Part shown: piece by piece, positions 38,355 through 47,172 of the stretch
Layout: each line of letters begins with the position of its first letter
Position numbering within the stretch: the first letter of the stretch is position 1
NCBI RefSeq assembly: GCF_900113275.1
Contig: NZ_FOOU01000003.1
Coordinates: 1-64,000, forward strand
Direction of reading: 5' to 3'
Length of the DNA stretch: 64,000 nucleotides
From: Neptunomonas qingdaonensis
GTDB lineage: Bacteria > Pseudomonadota > Gammaproteobacteria > Pseudomonadales > Balneatricaceae
Notes under the pieces: generated by a model
Seen by the model: only the letters and a program-made list of their open reading frames with translations
Database searches by the model: none
Told to the model about the DNA's origin: nothing
Translations under genes and position numbers: made by a program

Positions 38355-41006
38355 CTAAGGGTGATCCAGGATGTGTTGATCCAGCCATAGCGTGAGTTCT
38401 GCTGCAGGAATAGGTCGGCTGATAAGGTAGCCTTGTAATTGATCGCAGTTTTCGTTTCGCAGGAATGCTTTTTGTTCTTCTGTTTCAACGCCTTCCGCGC
38501 AGACGCTAAGGTTTAAACTGTGACTTAATGCAATAATCGCCTTGGCGATAGCTTCATCGTTCGGGTCGTCGGGAATATCCCTGACGAGTGATTGATCTAT
38601 TTTTACCTTCTGTACAGGAAGCATTTTAAGGTAACTCAGTGATGAGTAGCCTGTACCAAAGTCATCTAGCGCTAAACGAACGCCGAGATTGCGTAATTCA
38701 TTAAGTACAGGTTGCGCGGCATCATCGTATTTCATGACAATATTTTCGACAATCTCCAGCTCTAGTTGATCAGGATCTATATCATATTTGCTAAGAAGTT
38801 CGGTGACGGTAGTAACGAGACTATGGTTAAGCACCTGCTGACCGGCAATGTTGACGGCAATACGAAATACAGGGTAACCCGCTTTTTTCCATGCCGCCGC
38901 CTGAGCGCAGGCTTGTTCCAGCACCCAGTCTCCTACCTGGTTCATCAGACCGATCTCTTCAATGATTGGCAGAAACATCCCCGGGGGCATTAAGCCATCC
39001 GTTGGATGTTGCCAGCGTAGTAGCGCTTCGACGCCTGATATTTTTCCGGAGACTGCATCTAATTGTGGTTGGTAGAATACCCTGAACTGATCTAGGGCTA
39101 AGGCTCTTCGCAGCTCAGGCTCTAAACGCACCCATTGTTCAATAACGTGGGTTTGTTCGGGCTGATAAAATGCATAATTATTACGCCCATCATCTTTTGC
39201 CTGATGAACAGCAGCATCCGCATTTTTAATTAAGGTTTCACTATCAAACCCATGCTGCGGATATAGCGTAATGCCGATACTGGCCGTGGTGAAAAAATTA
39301 TGGCCATCCAGATCAACGGCGGTTTCTAATGCATTTACGATCCGCATCGCGACACGTTCGGCTTCGCCCTGATGGGGGCAGTTCTCAATCATGATGGCGA
39401 ATTCGTCGCCGCCTACGCGTGCCAAAAGATGACTGTCAGCAATCACATTGCGTAAGCGACGAGCCACCTGAATCAGCAACTGGTCGCCTGCTTGATGTCC
39501 CATGGTTTCATTAACATGTTTGAAGCGATCAAGATCTATCATTAATACAGCAGTATGCTGATCTTCCAGATTATGTTCGATGGCATGATCCAGCAGTACT
39601 TTATAAAGTTGTCTGTTAGGCAGGTCTGTCAGCGCATCATGTTGGCTCATGTGGCGAAGTTTTGCTTCTGATTCCTTAATATTACTGACATCTGCAGACA
39701 CGCTGACGTAGTGGGTTAATTCACCTTGGTTGTTTAAGACAGCATTAATATTCAGCCATTGAGGGTAGATGGCGCCGTTACAGCGGCGGTTCCATAATTC
39801 ACCTTGCCAGAACCCTTGTTCTTTTATGGTGTCTTCAATGTTATGAAAAAAGTTAGCTTCATGGCGGCCAGAACTTAGTATTGATGGGGAGGTGCCGATA
39901 AGTTCTTCCCTTGAATATCCTGTCATTTCACAATAGGCACGATTGACATCAACAATCAGGTTGTCTTTGTCGGCGACCATAATGCCCTCATTGGTGGAGG
40001 CAAATGCGATACCGGCTAGTTCAAGGCGTGCATTGGCTTCTTTCTCACTGGTGATGTCCAGCACAATGCTGTTTATCCGTTTGAGACTCTTCTGTTCGTC
40101 CCATTCAGGAGTGGATGCCAGGTGTATCCATTTGATCTTGCCATTTTCATCTGTCAGACGGCATTCCATTGTCCATAACGAGTCATTATGTTGCTTGCTT
40201 TGTAACGCAGATTTAATGGTTGCACGGTCATCTATATGTAAACGTTTCCAGACCGGGTTGAAGTGTTTACGTGCTTCTGTAGATTCTATGCCACACAGTT
40301 TTTTAATGCCTTCGCTGACATAGGTAAAAAAAGGTTTGTTGTTGATGTCGAATTCAGTTTGAAGAACCACCCCCGGAATTGATGACGCTATATGGGACAA
40401 ACGTTGCTCTGAGTTTTGCAGATTCGTATGGCTCAGATGACGTGAGATGGCAATCCCTGCAATGTGTGCTGCGCTTTCCAGTAACCGCGCATCGAAGGTG
40501 GAAGGGCTTCTTGGATATTCGCTGGCAATGGAAATACTTCCTATCGCTTTATGCGCTGATTCATGCAAGGGGTATGACCAGCATGCACCGATGTTATTGG
40601 AATATGCGAGTTTTTGGTAATGCCCCCAGCGGCTATCAGTCTGAGTATTGATCACAAAAACGGGCTGGTCTGAAAATACCGCAGTGCCGCTGGACCCGGC
40701 ATTAGGGCCTGGTGCCAGGCGGTTGAAAAGTTCTGTATTTTCTTCTGAAATGCTGGGGGCGCTGAGCAGATCTAAATATCCCCGGTTATCCAGAACCATA
40801 ATGAATACCTGGCATGAACCGACAATCTTCTCTACTTCCAGGCAAAGTCCGTCCAGCACAGCTTTGAGCGGCAGATTAAGAGTGATCTTTTCCAGCAAAT
40901 CTCGCTGCAGGATAAGAAGACGATTCAGATCCTGAACAGTGGGTTGGGAATCACTACTAGCCTGTTCCGGTGAAAGGCTGGTTTTCAGATTGGTTAATGC
41001 GTCCAT
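38355..41006 (-). CDS. GAF-PAS-PAS-GGDEF-EAL cyclic-di-GMP signalling protein
   Basis: 883 residues, no membrane helix. GAF domain ~30-185 (PGPNAGSSGTAVFSDQPVF), PAS ~200-310 and a second PAS ~325-440 (NEGIMVADKDNLIVDVNRAYCEMTGYSREELIG). GGDEF ~450-610 has RVGGDEFAIM, intact. EAL ~625-875 has GVEALLRWQHP, LELEIVEN, DDFGTGYSSLSYL and KIDQSLVRD, i.e. the metal and catalytic residues, so both cyclase and phosphodiesterase could be active; often the GGDEF part is regulatory. It likely senses a small molecule or redox state in the cytoplasm and sets c-di-GMP level. Confidence 0.93.
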   Translation of the reverse strand: MDALTNLKTSLSPEQASSDSQPTVQDLNRLLILQRDLLEKITLNLPLKAVLDGLCLEVEKIVGSCQVFIMVLDNRGYLDLLSAPSISEENTELFNRLAPGPNAGSSGTAVFSDQPVFVINTQTDSRWGHYQKLAYSNNIGACWSYPLHESAHKAIGSISIASEYPRSPSTFDARLLESAAHIAGIAISRHLSHTNLQNSEQRLSHIASSIPGVVLQTEFDINNKPFFTYVSEGIKKLCGIESTEARKHFNPVWKRLHIDDRATIKSALQSKQHNDSLWTMECRLTDENGKIKWIHLASTPEWDEQKSLKRINSIVLDITSEKEANARLELAGIAFASTNEGIMVADKDNLIVDVNRAYCEMTGYSREELIGTSPSILSSGRHEANFFHNIEDTIKEQGFWQGELWNRRCNGAIYPQWLNINAVLNNQGELTHYVSVSADVSNIKESEAKLRHMSQHDALTDLPNRQLYKVLLDHAIEHNLEDQHTAVLMIDLDRFKHVNETMGHQAGDQLLIQVARRLRNVIADSHLLARVGGDEFAIMIENCPHQGEAERVAMRIVNALETAVDLDGHNFFTTASIGITLYPQHGFDSETLIKNADAAVHQAKDDGRNNYAFYQPEQTHVIEQWVRLEPELRRALALDQFRVFYQPQLDAVSGKISGVEALLRWQHPTDGLMPPGMFLPIIEEIGLMNQVGDWVLEQACAQAAAWKKAGYPVFRIAVNIAGQQVLNHSLVTTVTELLSKYDIDPDQLELEIVENIVMKYDDAAQPVLNELRNLGVRLALDDFGTGYSSLSYLKMLPVQKVKIDQSLVRDIPDDPNDEAIAKAIIALSHSLNLSVCAEGVETEEQKAFLRNENCDQLQGYLISRPIPAAELTLWLDQHILDHP

Positions 41007-41082
41007 CAGTACTCACTGACAAAGTACCCCCTGACAACAATACAGATATTTTTGTATGTTAACTGCGCAGGGAGTACACAGA

Positions 41083-41820
41083 TTATTTCAGTAAATAACC
41101 ACGTGACTTTAAAAAATCAAGCATATGTGGTCGGGCTTCTTTTCTTAGCATCCCTGCTATTTGTTCGCTCCAGCTCATATCTTTATTGCCGCCACTTCGC
41201 GAATTGTAATAATCGCGGATGACTTTATCGTAATCGGCCAGTAGCTCAGAATCTTGAACGTTAGAGTATGAATCTTTTTTTAATACAACAGGTAAGGGTA
41301 GCCGGGGTTTGACTTCGGGGGTTTGATCCGGGTAACCAATGCACATACCAAATACCGGATAAACCAATTCAGGAAGATCCAGCAGCTTGCTGACGTCTGC
41401 AATTTTATTGCGAATACCGCCGATATAGACAATACCCAAATCAAGCGATTCGGCTGCGATCGCAACATTTTGCGCAAACAAGGCGCAATCTACGGTAGCG
41501 GTAATAAATTGTTCGGTAAAGCCGCTCAGCATCTCTTCGTTATGCATGTCGCAGGCTAGCTCATGACGTTTCATGTCGGCACAAAAAACCAGAAAGACCG
41601 GAGCCGTTTGTACATATTTCTGATTGCCGGCGTACTCGGCAAGTTTCTCTCTTTTGCTACTATCTTCGACCTGAATGACGGTGCAGGCCTGAATGAAGCT
41701 GGACGTCGCCGCCGCCTGGCCGCAGCTAATAAGTGTGTTGATAGTTTCCTGGGTAACAGCATCTTTTTTGAATAGACGAATAGATCGATGGTTGTTAAGT
41801 AGATCAATAGTTGGATTCAT
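41083..41820 (-). CDS. NfsA-type NADPH-dependent nitroreductase
   Basis: 245 residues. Starts NPTIDLLNNHRSIRLFKKDAV, the NfsA/Frp-group FMN contact (HRSIR), with ATSSFIQACTVIQV (~37-50), and the NfsA-type C-terminal arm. CIGYPDQTPEVKPRLPLPVV (~160-180) is characteristic of the group. Two-electron reduction of nitro compounds, quinones or flavin is expected in the cytoplasm. GAGGG upstream supports the start. Confidence 0.88.
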   Translation of the reverse strand: MNPTIDLLNNHRSIRLFKKDAVTQETINTLISCGQAAATSSFIQACTVIQVEDSSKREKLAEYAGNQKYVQTAPVFLVFCADMKRHELACDMHNEEMLSGFTEQFITATVDCALFAQNVAIAAESLDLGIVYIGGIRNKIADVSKLLDLPELVYPVFGMCIGYPDQTPEVKPRLPLPVVLKKDSYSNVQDSELLADYDKVIRDYYNSRSGGNKDMSWSEQIAGMLRKEARPHMLDFLKSRGYLLK

Positions 41821-41832
41821 AAAACCCTCTGT

Positions 41833-42024
41833 TTAATGATGGAAGAACATGACAAAGGTTAAATTGATTCGTTTCTTCTGAATACGGGAACCAGAAGGAA
41901 CAGTGTGTTGCCAAAAGTGCTGTGTTTGCCCTGATATTATCAACAGTGATCCTGAAGAGGGGCTGAATTCAATTTTTTTTGGCTCTAATCTGGTTTGCGG
42001 CATTAATGTTTGTGCGTTATTCAT
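41833..42024 (-). pseudogene. C-terminal remnant of an AlkB-type 2-oxoglutarate/iron dioxygenase
   Basis: 63 codons open. The segment LEPKKIEFSPSSGSLLIISGQTQHFWQHTVP...RINLTF is the end of the AlkB-family double-stranded beta helix: it keeps the last metal-binding His (QHTVP) and the Arg that binds 2-oxoglutarate (RINLTF). The first two metal ligands (HxD) and the whole N-terminal two thirds are missing, and the usual second Arg after LTF is replaced by VMFFHH before the stop. It begins ten bases after the end of the upstream PRPP-synthase-like gene, so the rest was probably deleted. There is no ribosome binding site. DNA-repair activity is not expected. Confidence 0.7.
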
Positions 42025-42033
42025 TTAGGTGGA

Positions 42034-42918
42034 TTATTCATTAAGTAGCAGTAAGGTTGCTTTAGCCAGAGGCTGCGCAATATCTATACGGTTGCTGGGA
42101 TGTGGTATGCATTGGGTTGTGACGACATCTGAGACTTGCTCTAGTTGCATAAAAGCATCGCCGGAAAAAATGCCATGTACACCAATGCACACTGGTCTTT
42201 TAATGCCGGCATGCTTTAAGTGCTGAATAGTTTCTAACATGGTGCGGCCACTGGATATAATATCATCGACTAAAACCGGCGTTGCATCATGGTATTGCTC
42301 CAGGTGTGGTGATGAGACTTCAACATCTGTGTCGCCGTGACGAATTTTTTGTAATACCTGAAATGGCGCCTGAGACATCCGTGCTACTTCAGAAACCCAT
42401 TGCTCACTTTCTATGTCAGGGCCGATTAACAGGGGCGTAGATATATTCTGTTTAATCCATTCTGCGATTAATGGTGCAGCGGGTACTACTGTCGATTTGA
42501 TGGTGTAAATTTCGTCAAGAGAATGGTAGCGGTGCAGATGAGGATCCATGGTGACTAACAGGTCCAGTGCCGCTGACAACAGTTGGGAAAAAGGCCGTGA
42601 GCTAACACATTCGCCATGGTGGAACTGTTTATCCTGACGCATATAGGGCAGGTAGGGAGTGATAAGGCCGACCTGTTTGGCGCCCATCTCTTTCACCGTG
42701 TAAATCAGAAACAACAGACGTAATATTTTGTTATCCGGTTGATACAGGTTGCAGTAGATGATGACATCACGATCCGCGCAGTCACTATGGACACGCAGGT
42801 AAGACTCATCATCAGGGAACTTGCGCTGCTCCAGTTGACCTCTATTGGCGGCCATAGCCTCAAGCAGTGCGTCAAACAGTGAAGGGTCTGAGTCAAGATT
42901 AAATAGTATCGGTGGCAT
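42034..42918 (-). CDS. Ribose-phosphate pyrophosphokinase (PRPP synthase)-like protein
   Basis: 294 residues, shorter than housekeeping Prs (~315) and divergent. N-terminal half: RKFPDDESYLRV (~37-48) and PYLPYMRQDKQFHHGECVSSRPFSQLL (~88-114), the ATP-binding flexible loop region. C-terminal half has the PRPP loop VLVDDIISSGRTM (~216-228). It should transfer diphosphate from ATP to ribose 5-phosphate. The divergence and its tight pairing with a phosphorylase gene (37 bp upstream) suggest a paralogue dedicated to nucleotide salvage or breakdown, not the main Prs. Confidence 0.85.
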   Translation of the reverse strand: MPPILFNLDSDPSLFDALLEAMAANRGQLEQRKFPDDESYLRVHSDCADRDVIIYCNLYQPDNKILRLLFLIYTVKEMGAKQVGLITPYLPYMRQDKQFHHGECVSSRPFSQLLSAALDLLVTMDPHLHRYHSLDEIYTIKSTVVPAAPLIAEWIKQNISTPLLIGPDIESEQWVSEVARMSQAPFQVLQKIRHGDTDVEVSSPHLEQYHDATPVLVDDIISSGRTMLETIQHLKHAGIKRPVCIGVHGIFSGDAFMQLEQVSDVVTTQCIPHPSNRIDIAQPLAKATLLLLNE

Positions 42919-42955
42919 AATGGTTCTCTTTAACTCTCTGATGCTTTAGCTTTTT

Positions 42956-44479
42956 TTAGATCTCTGCCTCATCGATCCGGACGATAGTATGATGGTCTTC
43001 CAGATACTCAACGGCATAATTAAGTTCGCCCGCGTTAGCAGCATGGATCGTCATAAGAATCTGATTTTCTTTTACATGCTCGCCCAGCTTTACAAAAAAC
43101 TCAACACCTGCTTCCGGATCCGCCGGTGCGCCAGCTAGTTTTGCAACCTGAGCCAACTGACGGTTATCAATTTCTGCTACGACGCCTGCATGATGACAAA
43201 CCAGGCTGTATCGATAGGGAGCAACAGGAGGCATGTGTAGGCCGCCTTGTGCGTGACAAATGGCTTTAAACTTCTCCCATGCTTGTCCGCTTTCAAGAAT
43301 GCGCAGGGCTTTTTTCTTACCTTCGCCTTTCTTCTCATGGCCGATCATTTCCAGCATTGCTCCTGCCACCATGCACGCGCGATTTTTTAAGTCTGCCGGT
43401 GCGTTGGGGGTGTTTTGCAGTACCGCAAGAATGTCATAGGCTTCAAGCGCAGGGCCAATGCCTCTGCCCACGGGTTGAGATCCGTCGGAAAATAGAACTT
43501 CAATATTAAGGCAGAGTTTCTTGGCCACACTATGGAAGCTTCTTGCTAATTGTTCAGCGGCTGCCGTCGTGCGTACTTTGGCTGTTGGGCCCACAGGGAT
43601 ATCGATTAATACATGTGTGGCCCCGGCGGCAATTTTTTTGGAAAGAACCGATGCAATAAGCTGTCCTTCGCTATCAATCCCGAGTGCCCGTTCAACCTGA
43701 ATCAGCAGGTCGTCCGCCGGGCTGAGTCGCATGGATCCTCCCCAGGCAAGACAAGCGCCTTCCTGCTTTACTACCTGGCGCATCTCTTCCTGAGATAAGC
43801 TCACATTGGTTAATGTTTCCATTGTGTCTGCTGTACCGGCAGGTGAGGTGATGGCACGGGAAGACGTTTTCGGCATGGTTAAACCGCAGGCAGCCAGAAT
43901 AGGGACAATGATAGGTGTCGTGCGATTACCGGGGAGGCCGCCAACGCAGTGTTTATCAACAACCATGGGTAAATGCCAGTCAATGCGACTGCCCGCCTTA
44001 ATCATGGCGTGGGTGAGTGCTGTAATTTCATCATTGTTGAGATGGTCATCCCCACAGGCCGTTACAAAAGCAGCCACATGCACATCGGCATAGCGACCTT
44101 CAACGATGTCGTTGATAATGCTTTGAAAAGCCATTTCATCCAGCGTGTGGCCATATACTTTCGCCCTGACATACGAGAGGGATTGAACGGGCTTTGGGTG
44201 TGATAACCATATTGAGTCGCTATCTTTTAGTGCCAGTCGTCGCCATGCGGGTTCGGAAAATCCTATTTGCCCTTTTTGAAGCAGATCACCGGTGACAATA
44301 TTGAGTGTCGCAATGGCGTATTGCTGATCAGATGAAACCAGCACGCGAGACATGGCCGAAAAACCTTCTGAGCGACACACAGGGCAGTCTGCTCTGAGAT
44401 AGATGATCAGTTCATGATGACTATCAATGCCAAGGCGTAATGCTTTTAGGGGGGCCATGCGTTCGGGCGTGAAATGCAT
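42956..44479 (-). CDS. Thymidine phosphorylase / AMP phosphorylase-like enzyme
   Basis: 507 residues from the ATG (MHFTPERMAPLKALRLG), ten bases after AGGAG; a TTG three codons upstream is possible. An N-terminal ~90-residue extra domain precedes the nucleoside phosphorylase fold: DKHCVGGLPGNRTTPIIVPILAACG (~170-195), SPAGTADTMETL and the C-terminal biotinyl-like beta domain. This long form is the class related to archaeal AMP phosphorylases and to the bacterial 'putative thymidine phosphorylase' group, rather than E. coli DeoA (440). Phosphorolysis of a nucleoside or nucleotide is expected; substrate unresolved. Operon with the PRPP-synthase-like gene. Confidence 0.85.
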   Translation of the reverse strand: MHFTPERMAPLKALRLGIDSHHELIIYLRADCPVCRSEGFSAMSRVLVSSDQQYAIATLNIVTGDLLQKGQIGFSEPAWRRLALKDSDSIWLSHPKPVQSLSYVRAKVYGHTLDEMAFQSIINDIVEGRYADVHVAAFVTACGDDHLNNDEITALTHAMIKAGSRIDWHLPMVVDKHCVGGLPGNRTTPIIVPILAACGLTMPKTSSRAITSPAGTADTMETLTNVSLSQEEMRQVVKQEGACLAWGGSMRLSPADDLLIQVERALGIDSEGQLIASVLSKKIAAGATHVLIDIPVGPTAKVRTTAAAEQLARSFHSVAKKLCLNIEVLFSDGSQPVGRGIGPALEAYDILAVLQNTPNAPADLKNRACMVAGAMLEMIGHEKKGEGKKKALRILESGQAWEKFKAICHAQGGLHMPPVAPYRYSLVCHHAGVVAEIDNRQLAQVAKLAGAPADPEAGVEFFVKLGEHVKENQILMTIHAANAGELNYAVEYLEDHHTIVRIDEAEI

Positions 44480-44728
44480 CAGCAACAAACTCCTGTGCTT
44501 CGCGGACTGTCGGGCTTAACACGGATCGACGACCGGCCAAGCCCGGCAGCCTGCTAAGTTTCTTTTATTTTATCATAGCTATAAATACAGCAGATATCAG
44601 GTCGTCAATATAAACCAGGCAAGATAATCTATTGATGAAGGACTCATTCAACCAAGATTGGATGCCTGAATCGTCTTTAAGCTGTTATTATTACTCCTCG
44701 TTTTTAATCTGACAGGAATCTGTAAACA

Positions 44729-45583
44729 ATGGAACGTCGATATCGATTGCTGCTGGCTTGCCCCGACAGAGTGGGTGTTGTAGCTATGGTCAGTAACTTT
44801 ATTTCGAGTCACGGCGGCTCAATAACCGATGCTAATCAACATTCAGATCCGTCGATCGGTTGGTTCTTCATGCGAGTGGAAATTATCGCCTGCTCTTTGC
44901 CTTTTGAGCTGGATGGGCTAAGAGATGCATTTTTACCTATTGCTCAGTCTTTTAAAATGGAATGGCAGATAACTGATTCGAATCAACCCAAACGTGTGGT
45001 TCTGATGGCCAGCCGCGAATCTCATTGTTTAGCCGATCTGCTGTATCGCTTTCATTCAAAAGAGTTGTTTTGTGATATTCCTTGTGTAATTTCTAACCAT
45101 AATGACCTTAGAACAATGGTGGAATGGCATGATATTCCTTACCATCATGTTCCGGTGGATAAAGACAACAAACAAGATCACTTTGATACAATCAAATCAC
45201 TGATCAATGAGTATAAGGCGGATGTGATTGTCTTAGCGCGCTATATGCAGATATTGCCGCATGAACTGTGTGAGACATACCCTCATCAGATCATTAATAT
45301 TCATCATAGTTTTTTGCCTTCATTTGCCGGAGCAAAACCTTATCACCAAGCACATGATAGGGGAGTAAAACTGATTGGAGCGACCTGTCATTATGTAACG
45401 CAGGACCTGGATGAAGGTCCGATTATTGATCAGGATGTTATTCGCATCAGTCATCGTGACCAACCAGGAGATATGGTTCGTTTGGGGCGTGATGTGGAAA
45501 AAAGTGTATTGTCTCGTGGTTTGCGCTGGCATCTGGAAGACCGGATATTAGTGTGTGGAAATAAAACAGTAGTATTTAACTGA
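44729..45583 (+). CDS. purU: Formyltetrahydrofolate deformylase
   Basis: 284 residues. N-terminal ACT domain (YRLLLACPDRVGVVAMVSNFISSHGGSI, ~4-80) senses glycine/methionine; C-terminal formyl-transferase-type domain with LIARYMQILP-like ARYMQILP, NIHHSFLPSFAGAKPYHQAHDRGVKLIGAT (catalytic His) and DLDEGPIIDQDV (catalytic Asp). It hydrolyses 10-formyl-THF to formate and THF, balancing one-carbon pools. AGGAA precedes the ATG. Stand-alone. Confidence 0.95.
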   Translation: MERRYRLLLACPDRVGVVAMVSNFISSHGGSITDANQHSDPSIGWFFMRVEIIACSLPFELDGLRDAFLPIAQSFKMEWQITDSNQPKRVVLMASRESHCLADLLYRFHSKELFCDIPCVISNHNDLRTMVEWHDIPYHHVPVDKDNKQDHFDTIKSLINEYKADVIVLARYMQILPHELCETYPHQIINIHHSFLPSFAGAKPYHQAHDRGVKLIGATCHYVTQDLDEGPIIDQDVIRISHRDQPGDMVRLGRDVEKSVLSRGLRWHLEDRILVCGNKTVVFN

Positions 45584-45677
45584 AATCAATATATGTTGTC
45601 TGCCCGCTGAACTACTATATAAATAAAGGAAAGTAGTATGGGCAAGGAAGTGTTGATATCAGATTGGAGGATGTGGA

Positions 45678-46085
45678 ATGTTAAAATCTGTAAAAGTTCA
45701 GGATTATATGGCAACAGGGTTGGTAACTTTTCATCCTGAAACCGATCTTTTTGCAGCGATCAATAGTTTCCTGAGATATAAGATTTCAGGCGCACCAGTG
45801 ACCAATGAACAAGGTGAGTTGGTTGGAATTATATCGGAAGTCGATTGTCTTAAAGCGATTTTGACGCTGACCTATCACGAAGAGGAGGTTGGCGGAACTG
45901 TTGGCAACTATATGACTCCCAATGTTGAAACGATTGGTCATGATGCGAATATTATTGAAGTCGCAAGAATTTTTATTGATAAAGGGCGACGCCGTTTGCC
46001 GGTGACGCGTGAAGGCAAGCTGGTTGGGCAGATCAGCCGGAGTGATATTTTACGTGCTGTAGAAGAGTTCGCACAACATACGTAA
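45678..46085 (+). CDS. CBS-domain pair protein
   Basis: 135 residues consisting only of two CBS motifs: VQDYMATGLVTFHPETDLFAAI...GIISEVDCLKAI (~7-65) and VGNYMTPNVETIGHDANIIEVARIF...GQISRSDILRAV (~75-130). Such proteins bind adenine nucleotides and regulate partners. GGAGG eight bases upstream supports this start. An overlapping upstream reading frame begins at 45638 with its own ribosome binding site (see findings). Partner unknown. Confidence 0.88.
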   Translation: MLKSVKVQDYMATGLVTFHPETDLFAAINSFLRYKISGAPVTNEQGELVGIISEVDCLKAILTLTYHEEEVGGTVGNYMTPNVETIGHDANIIEVARIFIDKGRRRLPVTREGKLVGQISRSDILRAVEEFAQHT

Positions 46086-46149
46086 TGTTGAGTATTAGCA
46101 TCACCGGTTGAGGGTTGCTGCTCAGCACCAACCCTTATTTGGTATTTGA

Positions 46150-47172
46150 ATGTCGATTACGATTCCTGAAAAACCGTTGTTTGTTTATCCCTCACTGGCA
46201 CGTAAGCTAGGTGTGGAAGCCGCGTTACTCTTTTATATTTGTCATGAGCAATTAAGTATCGCCGGTATTACCGATAAGTCGGGTAAGTGTGAAGCCATGC
46301 TGTCCGCTCAGCAGTGGCTGAGTTTGACTGACTTCTGGACGCGTGAAAAAGTCGCTGAACTACTGTCGATCTTAACAGCGAAATCTCCTGTTAACGTTAT
46401 TATTAATGCGGGTGGATCCGTTAGGATCACCGAAATAACGTCGCAAAGCGTGTCTCAAAGAGCTACCCAAGGATCTTCACAAAGACGTGAAGAATCAGTA
46501 TCTCAACCTGTAAAAACGACAGCGCCTGGCGTATTTTCATCCCAACAGAACAACGAAAAAAATCACACATCAGGCTCTGCTGAGGAGCCTGCATTCGTAG
46601 AAGCCAATCATCATAAAGAGCAGCAGGACGAGCTGCAACGCATTGCCCGGTTGCCGATTGTAGATGCGCCGCCGTACCCGAGACGGCCTCTGCCATCGCG
46701 TAACAATATGCGTGATCGTGGGCCCGCTCCGGCTTTTGGTGGTAGTATTGGCTGGAAGCGGCAGAAAGATGAATTACAGCAGTTATTTGATCGTCATGAA
46801 GAACGCAATCAACAACTGCATATGATGCATTTGGGCTGGACGCCCTCTGACATGTTCTTTTCGATTCTTCCACGGCATCAGATTCCGCGTGAATTTGTCG
46901 AGACATGTCTGGATGAGTTCATACTCTACTATATCGATAAAGAGCGAAAAGAAAGTAACTGGGATCAGAAATTTCTGGCGTGGGTTAAACGTGAATGGGT
47001 GCAAAAACAGACGCGTGACGCCCGGGAACAACGTAATGAGCAGCAACGTAATCAGCAACCACGACACTCTTCAGGTTCAGGTATAAATGATGAAAACACC
47101 CGCCGAGATACTAAAGAAAAACGAAAACGGGTTACAGCAGCCATCATGGATATCAAAGACACAGACTGGTAA
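46150..47172 (+). CDS. DnaT-domain protein, probable primosomal/replication factor
   Basis: 340 residues. Residues ~1-95 form a globular domain (PLFVYPSLARKLGVEAALLFYICHEQL) resembling a winged helix. A Gln/Ser-rich linker (~95-200) leads to a DnaT-like DNA-binding domain at ~215-300: HLGWTPSDMFFSILPRHQIP..FVETCLDEFILYYIDK...NWDQKFLAWVKREW. In E. coli DnaT helps load DnaB at stalled forks. Its last 86 bp overlap the start of a lambda-P-like gene in another frame, so the two are coupled. No phage structural genes are nearby. Role in helicase loading is inference. Confidence 0.8.
   Translation: MSITIPEKPLFVYPSLARKLGVEAALLFYICHEQLSIAGITDKSGKCEAMLSAQQWLSLTDFWTREKVAELLSILTAKSPVNVIINAGGSVRITEITSQSVSQRATQGSSQRREESVSQPVKTTAPGVFSSQQNNEKNHTSGSAEEPAFVEANHHKEQQDELQRIARLPIVDAPPYPRRPLPSRNNMRDRGPAPAFGGSIGWKRQKDELQQLFDRHEERNQQLHMMHLGWTPSDMFFSILPRHQIPREFVETCLDEFILYYIDKERKESNWDQKFLAWVKREWVQKQTRDAREQRNEQQRNQQPRHSSGSGINDENTRRDTKEKRKRVTAAIMDIKDTDW

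Noticed and set aside
41323-41559. 78-codon open frames opposite the nitroreductase gene
   Set aside because: They are in the antisense of a complete, well-conserved gene and show no protein-like composition.
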